A stretch of 64,000 nucleotides of DNA. It comes from Cryptomeria japonica (lineage: Eukaryota > Streptophyta > Pinopsida > Cupressales > Cupressaceae). The notes under the pieces are model-generated. The model saw only the letters and a program-made list of their open reading frames with translations, was not told the DNA's origin and ran no database searches. Positions within the stretch are counted from its first letter, which is position 1, and each line of letters begins with the position of its first letter. Shown in pieces: positions 10,838-22,172 of the stretch. Location of the stretch: the NCBI RefSeq assembly GCF_030272615.1, contig NC_081406.1, positions 116,839,347-116,903,346 on the forward strand. Direction: 5' to 3'. A program made the position numbers and the translations under genes.

Positions 10838-12960
10838 ATGGCAAGGAGTGAGTCTGCTTCTTCAAAAGCCCCCTTGTTTGATGGATCCAACTATGCCTTT
10901 TGGAGCAAAAGAATGGAGACCTATATTTCATCTCTAGGTTTTGATGTGTAGAGGTTGGTCAGGAATGGGTATGCCATTCCCAATTCTCCTCCCATTGATC
11001 CGAATGCAAAAAGGGAGTATGAAAATAATGCAAAGGAAAAACATGCCATCTTGAGTGGACTGTCCGATAATGAATTTGTCAAAGTAATGCACTGTGTTTC
11101 AGCAAAGGAGACATGGGACAAATTGCAGAGGTTGTTTGAGGGAGATGCAAAGGTCAAAGAAGCCAAGATGCAAACTATAAGGAGCCAACTTGAAAGCATC
11201 AAAATGAAAGATGATGAAAAAATTGCAGACTACCTTCACAGATTTGATGAAACTGTGAATACTATTAGAGGACTTGGTGAAGAGATTGCAGATGAAATTC
11301 TTGTCAAAAAGATACTTAGATCTTTCACTCCCAAATATGATACTAAGGTGTCAACCATAGAAGAAGCCAAGGATCTGAAGACTTTTACAATGGATGAACT
11401 ATTTGGTTCCCTGACAGCCTATGAGATGAGGAGAACCGGTGAGACTTCCTCAAGAAAAGAAGCTGCATTCAACACCACCAAAAAGGGGAAAGAAGCTATT
11501 ACTCATTAAGAATCTAGTGAAGACTCTGATGTTGAAGTATCTAACTTTGTCAGAAAGCTCAAAAGTGGATCAGGTTAGTACAAAGGAAAGCTACCACTTA
11601 AGTGCTTCAACTGTGGGAAGGTAGGACACTTCGCTGCAAGCTGTCCTCACAAAGAAACCGGTGGAGATGAGTCAAGAGAGTTTAGAAGATCTACCGGTAA
11701 AGACAAAGAAAGGAATGACTACCAGCAAGGAAGAAGAGACTACTAAAATCAAAACAGCTCATATACCATTGAGGATGACACAACAGATGACAAAGATGCA
11801 TTAGAAGATGATGATCATGAGAACCACATAAAAGTAAATCTTTTTATGGCACTTGATAGACCTGCTGTTGAAGATGAGGAAGAAGAGGATATTGAGGCTA
11901 AAGTGGATTTAGAGAGTGAACTTATCAGTGCACTTGAAGAATTAAGTAAAAAAAGAAGAGAACTCAAGAGAGTTAAGCTTGTTGTAGTAGATGAACAAGA
12001 TATCTTGAAGCAGTCTCTGGAAGAGTCTGGTCAAATCATATCTGACTTGAAGCTGCAGCTGGAAGAAACTAAGAGGATTGGTGAAACTACAACCTTTGAC
12101 TTGACAAAGAAAGAAAAGGATAATCAAGAGCTGGAAGCAGAAATAATGAAGCTCAGAAAGGAGCTTGAAGAAAGAAAGGAAGAAATAAAAATGAGAAGCA
12201 AGTATGAAGGGAGCACTGGGGCTTTGGATAAGATGTTAAGAAAACAAAAGCAATCCAAAGACACAAGTGGTCTGGGCTTTGAAGTTGGTCAAGGTTCAAA
12301 CCACAAAGGTAAACCCAACAAAGAGATAATGTTCACTTCTTCAAGTGAAGGTGAAGAAAAGAAGACATTCACTATAGGCAAGGAAACCGATAATAAGACA
12401 TATGCAGATGCTGTTGGAAATCAACATCCAAAGTAGTATACAGAATTGAACCGGAGGTCACATTTCATGCACAAATTTGCAAACCTAAGGAGGAATGCCA
12501 GAATTGACCGTGAAGGTTTCACTAGATTCAACAACATGAATGGAAGAATCCCAATGAGACAGTTCCATTCAGGACCAAGACAACCCGACTATGTATCAAA
12601 TTTTCATGGTTATTGTTACCGGTGTAATAAATTTGGGCACAGAATAACAGACTGTAGGTTAAACAATAAGCCTTTCATGAATTATGAGAGTAAAAATTCA
12701 TTTAATGCACTCCGAGATATGAATGTTGTTTGCTATTAGTGCAATGGATATGGACATAAGAGTTTTGATTGTAGGAAGAACAAACTGACATCCTATAATA
12801 ACCTTAAGGACGCTCCCTTTAATGAAAACATGAATGCTATAACTGTCATGAATTTGGACACATAGAAAATCCATGCAAAAACAAGAAGATCAAGCAAGTG
12901 AAGGAAAATCCTGATCAAAGACCAATATCTGAACCTGATCAGAATACAATGAAAAGATGA
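10838..12960 (+). pseudogene. gag: Ty1-copia gag with coiled coil and several zinc knuckles
   Basis: A single frame runs from ATG 10838 (MARSESASSKAPLFDGSNY) to about 12960 with in-frame stops but no frameshift. The order is as follows. The copia gag core includes KETWDKLQRLFEGDAKVKEA, MKDDEKIADYLHRFDE and EILVKKILRSFTPKYD, at about 10990-11430. A CCHC knuckle, CFNCGKVGHFAASC, is at about 11603. An acidic, heptad-rich coiled coil spans about 11846-12200. A LDKMLRKQKQ...SGLGFE motif follows at about 12226. Further knuckles are CYRCNKFGHRITDC (about 12614), a third near 12730 whose first Cys is next to a TAG, and a degenerate fourth near 12840. Coiled-coil gags with this motif are known from Sirevirus-like copia elements. 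Gag would package the element RNA; this copy is not functional as read. Confidence 0.8.
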
Positions 12961-13015
12961 ACTATTATTACAATATAAAAAGCAGTGCCAATATCTCTTA
13001 AAAAAATTTGACACC

Positions 13016-13047
13016 TAAGGGGTCATAGAACATAATGTGACCCCTTA
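13016..13047. repeat. 10-bp perfect inverted repeat
   Basis: TAAGGGGTCA (13016-13025) pairs with TGACCCCTTA (13038-13047) around a 12-base loop. It lies just beyond where the truncated copia element ends and may mark its deletion junction or the end of another element. Confidence 0.7.
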
Positions 13048-14269
13048 GGACACAATATGACCCTTTCCCCCTCCCTCTCTCTATATCTCTCTCTCCCTTT
13101 CCCCTCCCTCTCTCTCTCTCTCTATATATATATTTATAAATTAATATATTGTATATTAATATAAACAATAGATTAATTATGTACAAATCTAGTTATTGAA
13201 TTTAATTATTAAAATCAAATATCCAATTGTACTTGATATCCGATTTTTGTTGTACAAATTTCAAATTTTGGCTCGAGAATGCTTTGGGATTTGGCTTGGA
13301 AGTGACAAGCCTGGAAAGTCAACTGAAAAAATGCATTTTTCAGTATTCCTTGATTTTCCAGACTTTACACTAATGGCTAATGACTTTTTTTATTACCAAA
13401 ATTGATAAAACAAAAAGGGGTTTTAAGGACATTCTTAGTTTTTCAACTATATAAGGCTTGTCTTATTGCGACTTTAATATATAATTATTATTTATTTCCT
13501 AATTAAATTTTGACAAAAGTCCTGATTGATACACTGATTGAAAAACACTCATAACTTTCAAACGGTATAACATTTTTTGAATCCAAAACATGCATCACAT
13601 CCTATGCTTCATCTACTATAGGGAAAAAAAGTAAAAATTGATAAGGTTTTGACCAAGTTAAGGTGGTCAGACGTAGGAGTTTCTGAATTTTTGAAAAGCT
13701 GTAGTAAAAAATTCATAAATAATTATTTACTTTATAAAAAATTATAAAAAAATAATTGTCACATCTGGACATGAGTCTAATACTTATATTATAAATATTA
13801 TAAAAAAATATTATGATTTGATTGTGATTAGGGTGGTCAGACATATGCCTACTTCTTATCTTTTTCCTGAACTTTTAGTACCATTACTGCATTGAAATTT
13901 GAAATTTTCATCAAATAAGATTTTTTTTCTCCAAAAAACAACTAGTAGCTTAGAAACTACATTCAATTTTCTATAGATTCTCTTCTTACATATTTTAGAA
14001 ATAATGTTCACAACTTATTCAAATTTTCATGTCAAGTTGCATAACTCTGATTTTCTAAAATTTTATTGCAACTTAAGGGCCTGTTTTGGCACACCATGAT
14101 CCTGCACATACCCTATACATGTCACCAACAATCCAATCCATGTTATCCTTATATAATTCAATTGTTAGGCCAATAGACCCATGGGATTTCCAATTTTCAA
14201 AGGATAAAATAGAAGAAGTAATTTCATCATTTCATCTTTGGTAATTCCTTTCTCAAGGTTTACAACCAT
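13048..14269. other. CT-rich tract and AT-rich spacer without genes
   Basis: 13066-13128 is CT microsatellite with a TATATA tail. A GATATCCGAT core at 13235-13244 and AAATATCCAATTGTA at 13219 repeat the edge motif of the 604-9090 element. The GGTGGTCAGAC segment occurs twice (about 13661 and 13831). No convincing coding frame was seen. Confidence 0.5.
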
Positions 14270-14820
14270 CTCAAAATTGATCTTATTTGAGATTATTTTT
14301 TAAAAAGTTCCTAGGCCTAAGAACAACTAGTGGTACTATCATTAGCAGTTAACAAGTGTTTATAAAAAACATAAAAAAACTTTAATATCTCCTTAGTATA
14401 ATGAAACCATTTATCATTTTTCATGACTGGGCCAATAGATTCCATTGAGTTTTTAAATCTCAACATATTGAAGATTTGTTTAGAACCTTTATCCCCACAT
14501 CTTATCCAATTCAATTTTTCTCTAACTCTTTCCGTTGATCTTACTTGATTTTTAAATCATGAATTTTATGCTTGGTGTCTCTAAGATGTTGCACATACTC
14601 TTCATTGTGTATATTTTTTGATATTTACCATAGCACTAAGAAACTCATCTTGCAATACACAAATACACACTTTGATGTTCTACTCTGAATATAATTTTTT
14701 TTTCCAATGGCATTCAACAGGGTTAGAACTATCTTTTGAAAATATATTATCCCAATTACCTATAGTAGACTCCTTAAAATGGAGGCTTGATGAAAATTAA
14801 AAATTTTATAAGCAGGCCCA
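14270..14820 (-). pseudogene. L1-type LINE ORF2 fragment (endonuclease-RT linker)
   Basis: On the minus strand, 14317-14514 reads NWIRCGDKGSKQIFNMLRF followed by NDKWFHYTKEILKFFYVFYK. This is the segment that precedes the RT in plant L1 LINEs, where a W-x-x-x-GD-x-x-SK motif is usual. Weaker similarity extends to about 14820. No RT catalytic core or poly-A tail was seen. The other LINE in the window has the matching WLKVGDKASKEF segment near 37420. It is a short decayed fragment. Confidence 0.65.
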
Positions 14821-15059
14821 CCAACTTAATTATTATTAGCTATTATTGAAATATTTGTTTAGATCTTGTTAACAAAATTCTTATAAAGTGTGAGTAAGTA
14901 AGAAACCTTCACTTTCAAATTTAATTGTATTTGGTTGTGAGTTATGTCATGCGCCTAAGGAAATATGATATAAGTTGGATCCAAAAGCATAAAAATGTGC
15001 CTTTATTGGTCATGGTGGGAATGTAGAAGGTTACAAGCTACATAACCCACTAACCTTGA
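14821..15059. other. AT-rich spacer
   Basis: No gene, repeat or signal was recognised. Confidence 0.4.
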
Positions 15060-16010
15060 AAATGATTTATTCTAGAGACGCGATTTTTAATTATCTTAGA
15101 TTCTTCTCAAATTTCATGCCACCAAAGGAAAAAAGAAAGAAAATAACACATTTCAAGACTAAGGTTGAGAAGTAATAAACGCATAGACTTTGTAGACTTT
15201 GCAAAGACTACACCATGACACATATGGAATACTACCTAAGGAACTATCACCTCTAGCTACAGGTCTTCGACTAGGAATTACCATTTTCTGGGTAGATTAC
15301 AGATCAACACCTTGGTAAAATCTTCAAATTGCACTATTGCCAGTGTAGGGACAATGTCAAGCAAGTTATTGGTGAAGAGATCCTCACGCCAAGGGCTAGA
15401 AGGGTGATTTTCCCATCTCAACTAGTTTCCATATTTCTATCAAATGTTTTTGATATTTTACAGTCTTGCAATTAGCTGCAACTTATTGTTGAGAAGGTGA
15501 TTAAAGAGATTTTTCTCCAAGACAACCATATCTTATGAGCTCTTCAAGGTTATGACTTATGGAACAGGCAAGCTCTCATTGGGGGTTTATTTTCTCGCCA
15601 TTTTTTGCTCAAAGGGTGTGCTTTTGTTTCTATCTGTAATACCATTAAGGATGCTCTAGAGCTACAAAGCATTAGGATTCTCAAAATTTCTATTCGACAA
15701 CATCTTTGTCAAGTTGGTGTTGAAATTTTTGAGAGAATTGAAGAGAAGGTGGAGGCCATTTTGGTTCTCATGGACCATGACCATCCTAAACATGTTCTAG
15801 ACCCTCTTCCGCCTTCCATGTCTGCCCCTACTTATCATCTTCATTGTTCACATCATGCTCGAGATCTTCCCAAGGAGGACGTTCCTGACAATGCCAGTTC
15901 TTCTTGACAACACTTCAACGCTCGACCGTCTTCTTCTCAACTCCACAACATGCAGGATGTTCATGGAACTCACATCTCACAGGGGGTAGACATAGAAGAA
16001 TGAAGGGGCC
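15060..16010 (+). pseudogene. Decayed coding-like stretch of unknown function
   Basis: A broken frame can be followed over about 950 bases with several stops. Cys/His pairs at about 15190-15230 (CRLCKDYTMTHMEYYLRNYH) look like a remnant zinc finger. The best open piece is 15605-15907 (100 codons). It has a hydrophobic first half (VSICNTIKDALELQSIRILK) and a His/Pro-rich tail that ends in TGA. I recognise no family. It ends shortly before the element at 16090 and may belong to an older element that this one entered. Confidence 0.25.
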
Positions 16011-16084
16011 TAAATGTTCAAGTTTTTTGTGCATCTCATATGGGTTCTTAGGGTGTTTTATTTGTATTTTCATCTAAGGGGGAT

Positions 16085-16089
16085 ATTTT
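16085..16089. repeat. Target-site duplication, left copy (ATTTT)
   Basis: ATTTT directly precedes the TGTTGG terminus at 16090 and is repeated exactly at 23109-23113 after the CCAACA terminus. A 5-bp duplication is normal for LTR-retrotransposon integration. Confidence 0.85.
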
Positions 16090-17018
16090 TGTTGGTAATT
16101 GACACTCATTCAGTGGTTAATACTGCTTGATTAGTGGTTTAGGGTTGTCATTGATGGAAAATATTCTTAAGGATCCTATCTGATAATCATGAATTTTGAT
16201 ATTCAGAAGTGGATATGAACCGGTAACCAGTTAATTGGTATTTCAGGTTGGGCAAAGCAATTTTGGTCTAGAAGCTTGCTGGTGATTGTGGTGTTATGAA
16301 ACATGCATGAGATGATAGGGTTGACATAGAGACATCATTTTATCATCTTTTTGGTGATCCAGTCAAGTCGACTCATGATTACACGTTACATTCCAAGACG
16401 ACTTGATAATTGTCTATTTTGTGATTGAAGATATATAAGACTGGTGCAGAAGATATTTTTGGTGTGTGATATGATTGTATGCGAGCGAGTAGTGATCGAG
16501 AATCCCTTTTGGTGTAGTTGCACGTGAGCATTCTTGATCTAGTTGCTAATTGAGACAGTGAACACAACAGAGTAGTAGAGGTGATACAGTCAAATATTTT
16601 GGCACTTAATCGAAACTCATCTAGGCATTGTTAGATGCTATTTTGGAGTTCATTCATTGTAATCCATCATTGTAATTGATCTGTAAGGCAGTGAGCCTTG
16701 CAGGGTTGTAGCCCTTATTGTAATTGAGATGTATGCTCTAGGCAGTTTGCCTAAATGCATGTGCATTCCCCATATTGTAATATTGTTTTTCTACTGGCCA
16801 TAGTGGAACAATATTGTGGGTTCAAATCCCATCATGGTTTTTCCTATTTGGGTTTCCACGTAAAAATCTTGGTGTTATGATTTTGTGGTTGATTGTTTTG
16901 TGTTTCTACATTCCAGTTTCATGCTTATGCTTCCGGTGGTTTAAGGTTAAAGCAAAAAATTGAATAACCAGTAGAACACTGATTCAATCCCCCCTCTTAG
17001 TGTTCCTTAATTCCAACA
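16090..17018 (+). repeat. 5' LTR
   Basis: It starts TGTTGGTAATTGACAC and ends TTCCAACA, matching 22173-23108 throughout with scattered substitutions and small indels. A TATATAA box at 16432-16438 fits an LTR promoter. GGCCATAGTGG and GGTTCAAATCC near 16796-16829 resemble pol III boxes. Confidence 0.95.
16432..16438 (+). promoter_or_regulatory. TATA box of the 5' LTR
   Basis: TATATAA within GAAGATATATAAGACTGG is conserved in the 3' LTR (22535-22541). It is the expected pol II promoter for element transcription. Confidence 0.6.
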
Positions 17019-17020
17019 AT

Positions 17021-17032
17021 TGGTATCAGAGC
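17021..17032 (+). promoter_or_regulatory. Primer-binding site (initiator Met-tRNA)
   Basis: TGGTATCAGAGC begins two bases after the 5' LTR end and is the classic Ty1-copia primer site. Confidence 0.95.
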
Positions 17033-17086
17033 TTAGTTCCTCTGAGGAAGCCTAACCGCTTGAGGAAGGTTTGGGAGATTGAATCA

Positions 17087-18082
17087 ATGGATTTTGGTTT
17101 TCAGAGACAACTTAGTGTGGCACTTAAGGATCTTGATGCAGCAAGGAATGAAATTAGTACCTTAAAGAGAAACCTCAATGTTGCCAATGAATTCATTAAT
17201 GACTTGAAGGATCAAGTGAATGCTTCAAGAGATAAGAGGAAGGAATTGATGGACAAGCTGAAGGAGAAAGAAGATCAAATCATGGAAAATAGAGGCAAAG
17301 TTGATAAATTTGACAAATTTGCAAGAGAGAATTTTGCCTTGAAGAATAAGATGCAATCCATTATGATGAAGTTGACTAAGGAGATTGAAGACCGAAAAAA
17401 GAATGAAGAGAATTTGACACAATTATTGAAGGAAAGAGTAGATGAATGCTTCAAGCTTATCTATGAGAATGATCAATTGAAGCTTGAGTTGACACAATTA
17501 AGGAATAATTATCAAGAACTTGAAGGATAGATTATTGCCCTAAGAGATGAACTTGCTACTGCAAATGAATACAAAGACAAATTCAATGCTAGGTCAACAA
17601 GGCTTGATGAGATGTTGGAAAGTCAGAGACATGGAAAGGACATGTGAGGACTTGTATTTGAGAAAGGAGAGTCATCTAGATCTAGACAAAGCAATGTAAA
17701 ACCTAATCCTAAGAAGAGCAAGAATCCTTCGGTAAGACATCCTAATGCTCATAAATTCTATAGTAGATGTTTTACTTGCAATAAATTTGGTCATATGGAG
17801 AATCAAAGTAGAAGTAGGATGAATAATAGAATGAACAATATGAGTAATGGTCCTACCTTTACCGATCAGTGTTTCATATGCAATAATATTGGTTGCAAGT
17901 CAAATATGTGTAGAGCAATATTGAATAATTTTCAAAACAAGAGATGCTATGTTTGTGGGATGTTTGAACATATCTCTAACCAGTGCAGGATGAGACCAAA
18001 TCAGGTGAACTTTAGACCTATACAGAATGTTGTTTGTCATGCATTCAATAAAATCGGTCACATCGCAGAAGCAAAAATTTAA
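17087..18082 (+). pseudogene. gag: Coiled-coil and zinc-knuckle gag
   Basis: The frame starts at ATG 17087 (MDFGFQRQLSVALKDLD), 55 bases after the primer site, and stays in one frame to TAA 18080. It is broken by TAG at 17528 and TGA at 17645. The first 150 codons form a long coiled coil (17100-17530). LDEMLESQRHGKDM then GLVFEKGESS follows, like the motif in the gag at 10838. Three to four knuckles come next: CFTCNKFGHMENQ (last Cys missing), CFICNNIGCKSNMC (His replaced by Cys), CYVCGMFEHISNQC (intact) and a decayed fourth. The N-terminal copia gag core present in the 10838 gag is absent, so this gag is shortened. Confidence 0.8.
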
Positions 18083-18633
18083 CAAGAGTGATTTGGTAGA
18101 CAAGAAAAAAGCAGATGGTAAAGGAAAGAAAAGGTAGAGAAGATCAAAGACAAGCATGAGAGGATGTGGGTTAGAAAGGATGAATCTAAAGCATAAAATA
18201 GATTTGCACCTGAATTCGGTGCAAGATCTTGATTAGGTAACTAAGGCTTCTGACCTTAGGGGGTGGCATCTTCATGCAAATCTTTCAAATCCCCTTGGAG
18301 AGACCTATGATCGACTATGGTAGATTGTAGATGTTTGGAGATGATTATCTGGAACTCTTCGTGTCGATCTTTGAATCCAGTGAGCTGATTGATGTTGGAC
18401 AAGGCATCTAGTTGAACCTTATCAATGCATTTATGTCAACTTGAAATTAGGGTATGAAAAGTTTAAAAGGAAAAATATGAATCATTTCTCACATTGCGAG
18501 CAAAGAGAAGAAGCAGAAGAGCAAGGAGAACTAGTTTCCAAGGAGATCAAGAGCTTTGAGGTGATCCGATAGATGTCATTGTGCAACTGTTAGAAACAAG
18601 AGGTATTTTCAGAAGCTTATTGTATCTTTTGAA
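18083..18633. other. Linker between gag and the second ORF
   Basis: No coding frame was found. This is about 550 bases with short AAGGAGAA-rich stretches. It could serve as an internal leader for the downstream ORF. Confidence 0.4.
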
Positions 18634-21600
18634 ATGACATCATCTTCTGTTAATACTCCTTTGGTAGTTGAAGTTTTAGAGAGGGAAAGGCCACAATTCA
18701 AGAAGCACCCATTTAAATCTATCGAGGATGACCCAAATGATGCTTTCTCATCCATGCCCTAATGTGTTCTGCATGTTGATGATGTAAGAGATTATATCGA
18801 CACTACAACATTGAGGAGACCAAAAATGAAGCAATTCTAGCACTTTATAATCAACACCTCCGGGATAGGAATGGAAATATTAATCCAAAATATGCGCAAT
18901 TGTATAGGAAGGGTTTCACGTAGTTCATGCATTTCCCTGTGTTCAATGAGGATGAGTGGGTAAGATATATTCTGAGTTGTGTGCATGATGAATTCATTCG
19001 GTTGGACAATTCTTACAAGATCACCAAGCAAGCCATTCATGCAGTCACATGTCTACATCAAATCAGTGACAAGCCCAATCTAAGGAAAGTAGGTAACACA
19101 ATGGTGACAAAGGCAACCATTGCATAGTTTGATAATAGGTCCATGCCAATTATTGATATCCAGGAGCATGATTTAAGATTTGCATCTATGATCATTGGTT
19201 AGAAGGTCTATCAGTCTAATAGACTCAATTCTATCTTAGGTACAACCATTTATGTAGCATACCAGATGGTGAAGGAAGATACTCACTATGATCTTTGTTC
19301 AGTCCTTCTTGGGGAGCTCCTAAGAAATTTGAAAAAGATAAAATCTGATAAGAAGAATGTATTTAAGTTTGGTTCTCTGTTTATCTATCTGGAATTGTAC
19401 TTCGTGAACCAAATTCCTAGTACAATTAGAGTGCAATGGGAATTTTATTTACTGGTGTCCACCTAGATCAAACAAGGTTTGAAAAGATTAGGAAATAAGG
19501 AAAATCAGACAACAACCTTGTGGAGTTTCTTTAAAACTTTCCAAGGTCGAATGAAAGATAAAGAAAAGATTCCCAAAGAGGTTGTCGAGAAGTATGAGAA
19601 TACTATCTGCTTCATGTCGGACAAAGACAAATGTCAGATGGAAGCTATGGAGCCCAGGATAGCCTAGATATTGCTGATGGGTTATGTGGTGGATGGTCAG
19701 ACCCTTGTAGCTTATGCTCAACATCTTCGGAGAAAACTAGTGTATCCTAATGAACCAAGATTTGGCACATTCAAGGAAAAAGACTTGGAGTTGCACAAAC
19801 AATTCACTGCACCTACAAGGAAGAGGAAAGTATCTAAGATGGCTAAGGAAGTAGCTGTGTAGATGGGATTTACCAGAGAGGCGGTGAAGCAAGCTAGGGA
19901 AAAGCATGCTCAGATGCAAGCTAAGGAGGAATCTAAGAAGCCTAAGGCTGAACCGGTTCCCTCAAAAACTAAATCAAAGGAAACCAAGTTTGCCTCTGCT
20001 TCGGTAGTACCATCTACAGGACAAAGCTCATTCGGAAAGGGAGTTTTGAAGGAAAAGGAGAAGTCCAAGTGAACTTATGTTGTTGTATCTCTAGTGGGAT
20101 CTAAGACTGAGTCAGATGAATAAGCAGATAAGGCTAGAAAAGAAAGGATAATTTGTAAGGGTGGTGAGGAAACCACAGTTTGATGGAGCCTCGTAGAGCA
20201 AGAAAGATAAATCTAAACCTACCCTTACCGAAAGACCCAAGAGGGGAAGAAAGATCAGAACTCAAATGGATGATGATCTTGAAATAGGCAATTTGCAAGC
20301 TAAATATACCTTTATTCCTCCAATGACAATAGATCAATTGATTGATGAAATAATTGTTGATGGAAATTTGAAGAATATTGGAGCATATTATGAAAATCTA
20401 GATGAGGAAGATCAGAGAAAGGTTGAGGAATTTGTTGTTCTATATTTACACAACTTTAGTAAAACCCTAGTTGAGCTGGAGCAGAGCATCCCTAAAGATC
20501 TATATAATATTATTGATGTGAGGAGGCTAACTGCTAGAAAAATACATAAGGAAATGAAAGAAAGAGAATTGATCAATATCTGCACCTATATCTCCCAAGA
20601 TGAAGCCAAAAGGCTCATTGAGGAAGCAAACGAGAAAGAATTCAGAAGCAGAAAGAGGGTGAACAGGTTGATGATTGGCAAGGTTGAAGAGATGAGGAAG
20701 GAAACTAGATAAATCTGGAGAAAGATGTTAAATAACAACCTTTTATACAGTGATGCAGTTCAGACTTCTCATTTGGAAGTTAAAGAAGGTGTCTCCGATG
20801 ATCAGAAGGATGAAAGTTAGACTGAGGGACATCTAGAAGATCAAGGAAATGTAATCATTGATGGTGAGATAAGTGCAAATCCTTTGGTGGTAGATAGTTC
20901 TGGAGAAGTTCCCGAGGTTCCAAAGGATGACACTACACCAAGTGGCAACATCGGTGTATGGGATAAAGGGGATGGTGATGAGGTAAAGGAGCCTGAGAAG
21001 ACAAAGGTGTAGGGTGCTAAGATAGGCAAAGGAAAGGGAGTTGTTGATGTTTTGACAATTGACACTCCTCCAGTCAAAGGGACAAGGACCCTACCCCAAA
21101 TCCCAATCAATCTTGATGGTCCTCTAGATCTTGGACAAATGTCTCTTGCTAAGAAGCTGATGCTTGCAGCTACTATACAAGCTCAGGCCAGTCGAGATCT
21201 AGTCAAATTCAAGAATGAAGAGAAAAATCTTATTTTGACGTCTGTTGATGTATTGCAGAAGGTGGCTTCGAGTGTGCAACTAGATCCTAATTCTAGCTCC
21301 TCTGATAAATTATTGTAATTGATTAACAATGTAGATACCAATTTTGATTCTTTGGAGAAGTCTACCACTAAGTGAGTATTAGATATATTCAAGGAGGTAA
21401 GAATGCAAACATTTCAAAAAATGATAGAGGATGATAGAGTTAGATTGAATAAAGGTCTGCAGACTATTTCAGAGGCATTGACAAAAGGCGGAAAATTATA
21501 TAAGTCTTGTCTTATTTTGCCAAAGTTCATAGTAGATATAGATAAGCAAATAAGTATTTGTCAAGGTAAACTAGCTGGTCTTTCATAATCTTTTGACTCT

Positions 21601-21927
21601 AATGTAGCCTTAACTAGTAGTATAGAAGGGCAAGTAATGGCTCTGAATGATCAAATATCGAGCCTCAATGCAGATAAGGATAAAATTTTGAGGAGTGTTG
21701 GTGAACTCCAAAATTTGATTGCCCCCCGACTGGACACCATGTTGAGTAATAAGGTCAATTGTATGAAGGCTATGGGACAACCTGTTCCATCTAAATTGAA
21801 GGATGTAGAGATTAATGCATATGTTTTTAGTGCATTTATCACAGTTTTGGATAACTTGAAGAGTGGGTGGGACACTCACCTAGAATTTTTGAAGACCATT
21901 TTTGCTAATATCTTCAAGTATGTGTAG
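18634..21927 (+). pseudogene. Long non-retroviral ORF of unknown function inside the element
   Basis: It reads from ATG 18634 (MTSSSVNTPLVVEVLERERP) to TAG 21925. A frameshift lies near 18780-18830, one frame then holds to about 20100, and a second shift leads into another frame from 20266 to the end. About 17 in-frame stops, roughly ten of them TAG, break it. The N-terminal half (18900-19670) is globular, with YKITKQAIHAVTCLHQ and CSVLLGELLRNLKKIKSDKK. The middle is Lys/Pro/Ser-rich (19800-20075), then a Glu/Lys-rich helical part (20300-20700), a Pro/Thr-rich linker (20850-21110) and a C-terminal helical part (21120-21920). No protease, integrase or RT motif is present. The N-terminal style vaguely recalls plant mobile-domain proteins; I would not assign it. 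Conservation of such a long frame suggests it once encoded a protein carried by the element. Confidence 0.6.
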
Positions 21928-21972
21928 TCTCCGTTAGATATCCCTATATATAAGTTTTGGACAACACCCCAT

Positions 21973-22172
21973 CTTTGACATTGTTGTCAAAGAGGGAGAG
22001 TAAAGGTGAAAAATGTATAGTAGAAGAGTGCAATGTACAAAACATGTTACATGTTTCAAAATTCTTTATCTAAGGGGGAGCCTTAGAAATTTTTGATAGC
22101 AATTTTGATTGTACAGGTTTCAACACTAAGTCATTTTTCACGAGTGTTGCCATCAATGCCAAAGGGGGAGAT
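21973..22172 (+). promoter_or_regulatory. Multiple polypurine tracts and a stem-loop before the 3' LTR
   Basis: Purine runs occur at about 21989-22000 (AAAGAGGGAGAG), 22072-22080 (AAGGGGGAG) and 22161-22171 (AAAGGGGGAGA); the last abuts the LTR and is the likely plus-strand primer. CTTTGACA (21973-21980) pairs with TGTCAAAG (21985-21992). Several tracts near the 3' LTR are a known Sirevirus habit. Confidence 0.75.

Larger units (their letters stand above)
9479..12990 (+). mobile_element. 3'-truncated Ty1-copia-type retrotransposon
   Basis: One LTR (9479-10773) begins TGTTGGCATTTTGG and ends TTCAACA. It is followed by a primer-binding site matching initiator Met-tRNA and a long gag frame. There is no protease, integrase, RT or second LTR: coding similarity stops near 12960 and the sequence changes to unrelated DNA with an inverted repeat at 13016. 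It inserted within, or next to, a GA microsatellite, so a duplication of AGAGA cannot be tested. Confidence 0.8.

Noticed and set aside
16796-16829. tRNA gene
   Set aside because: The A-like and B-like boxes are too close and no cloverleaf or anticodon arm can be drawn; the sequence is part of the LTR.
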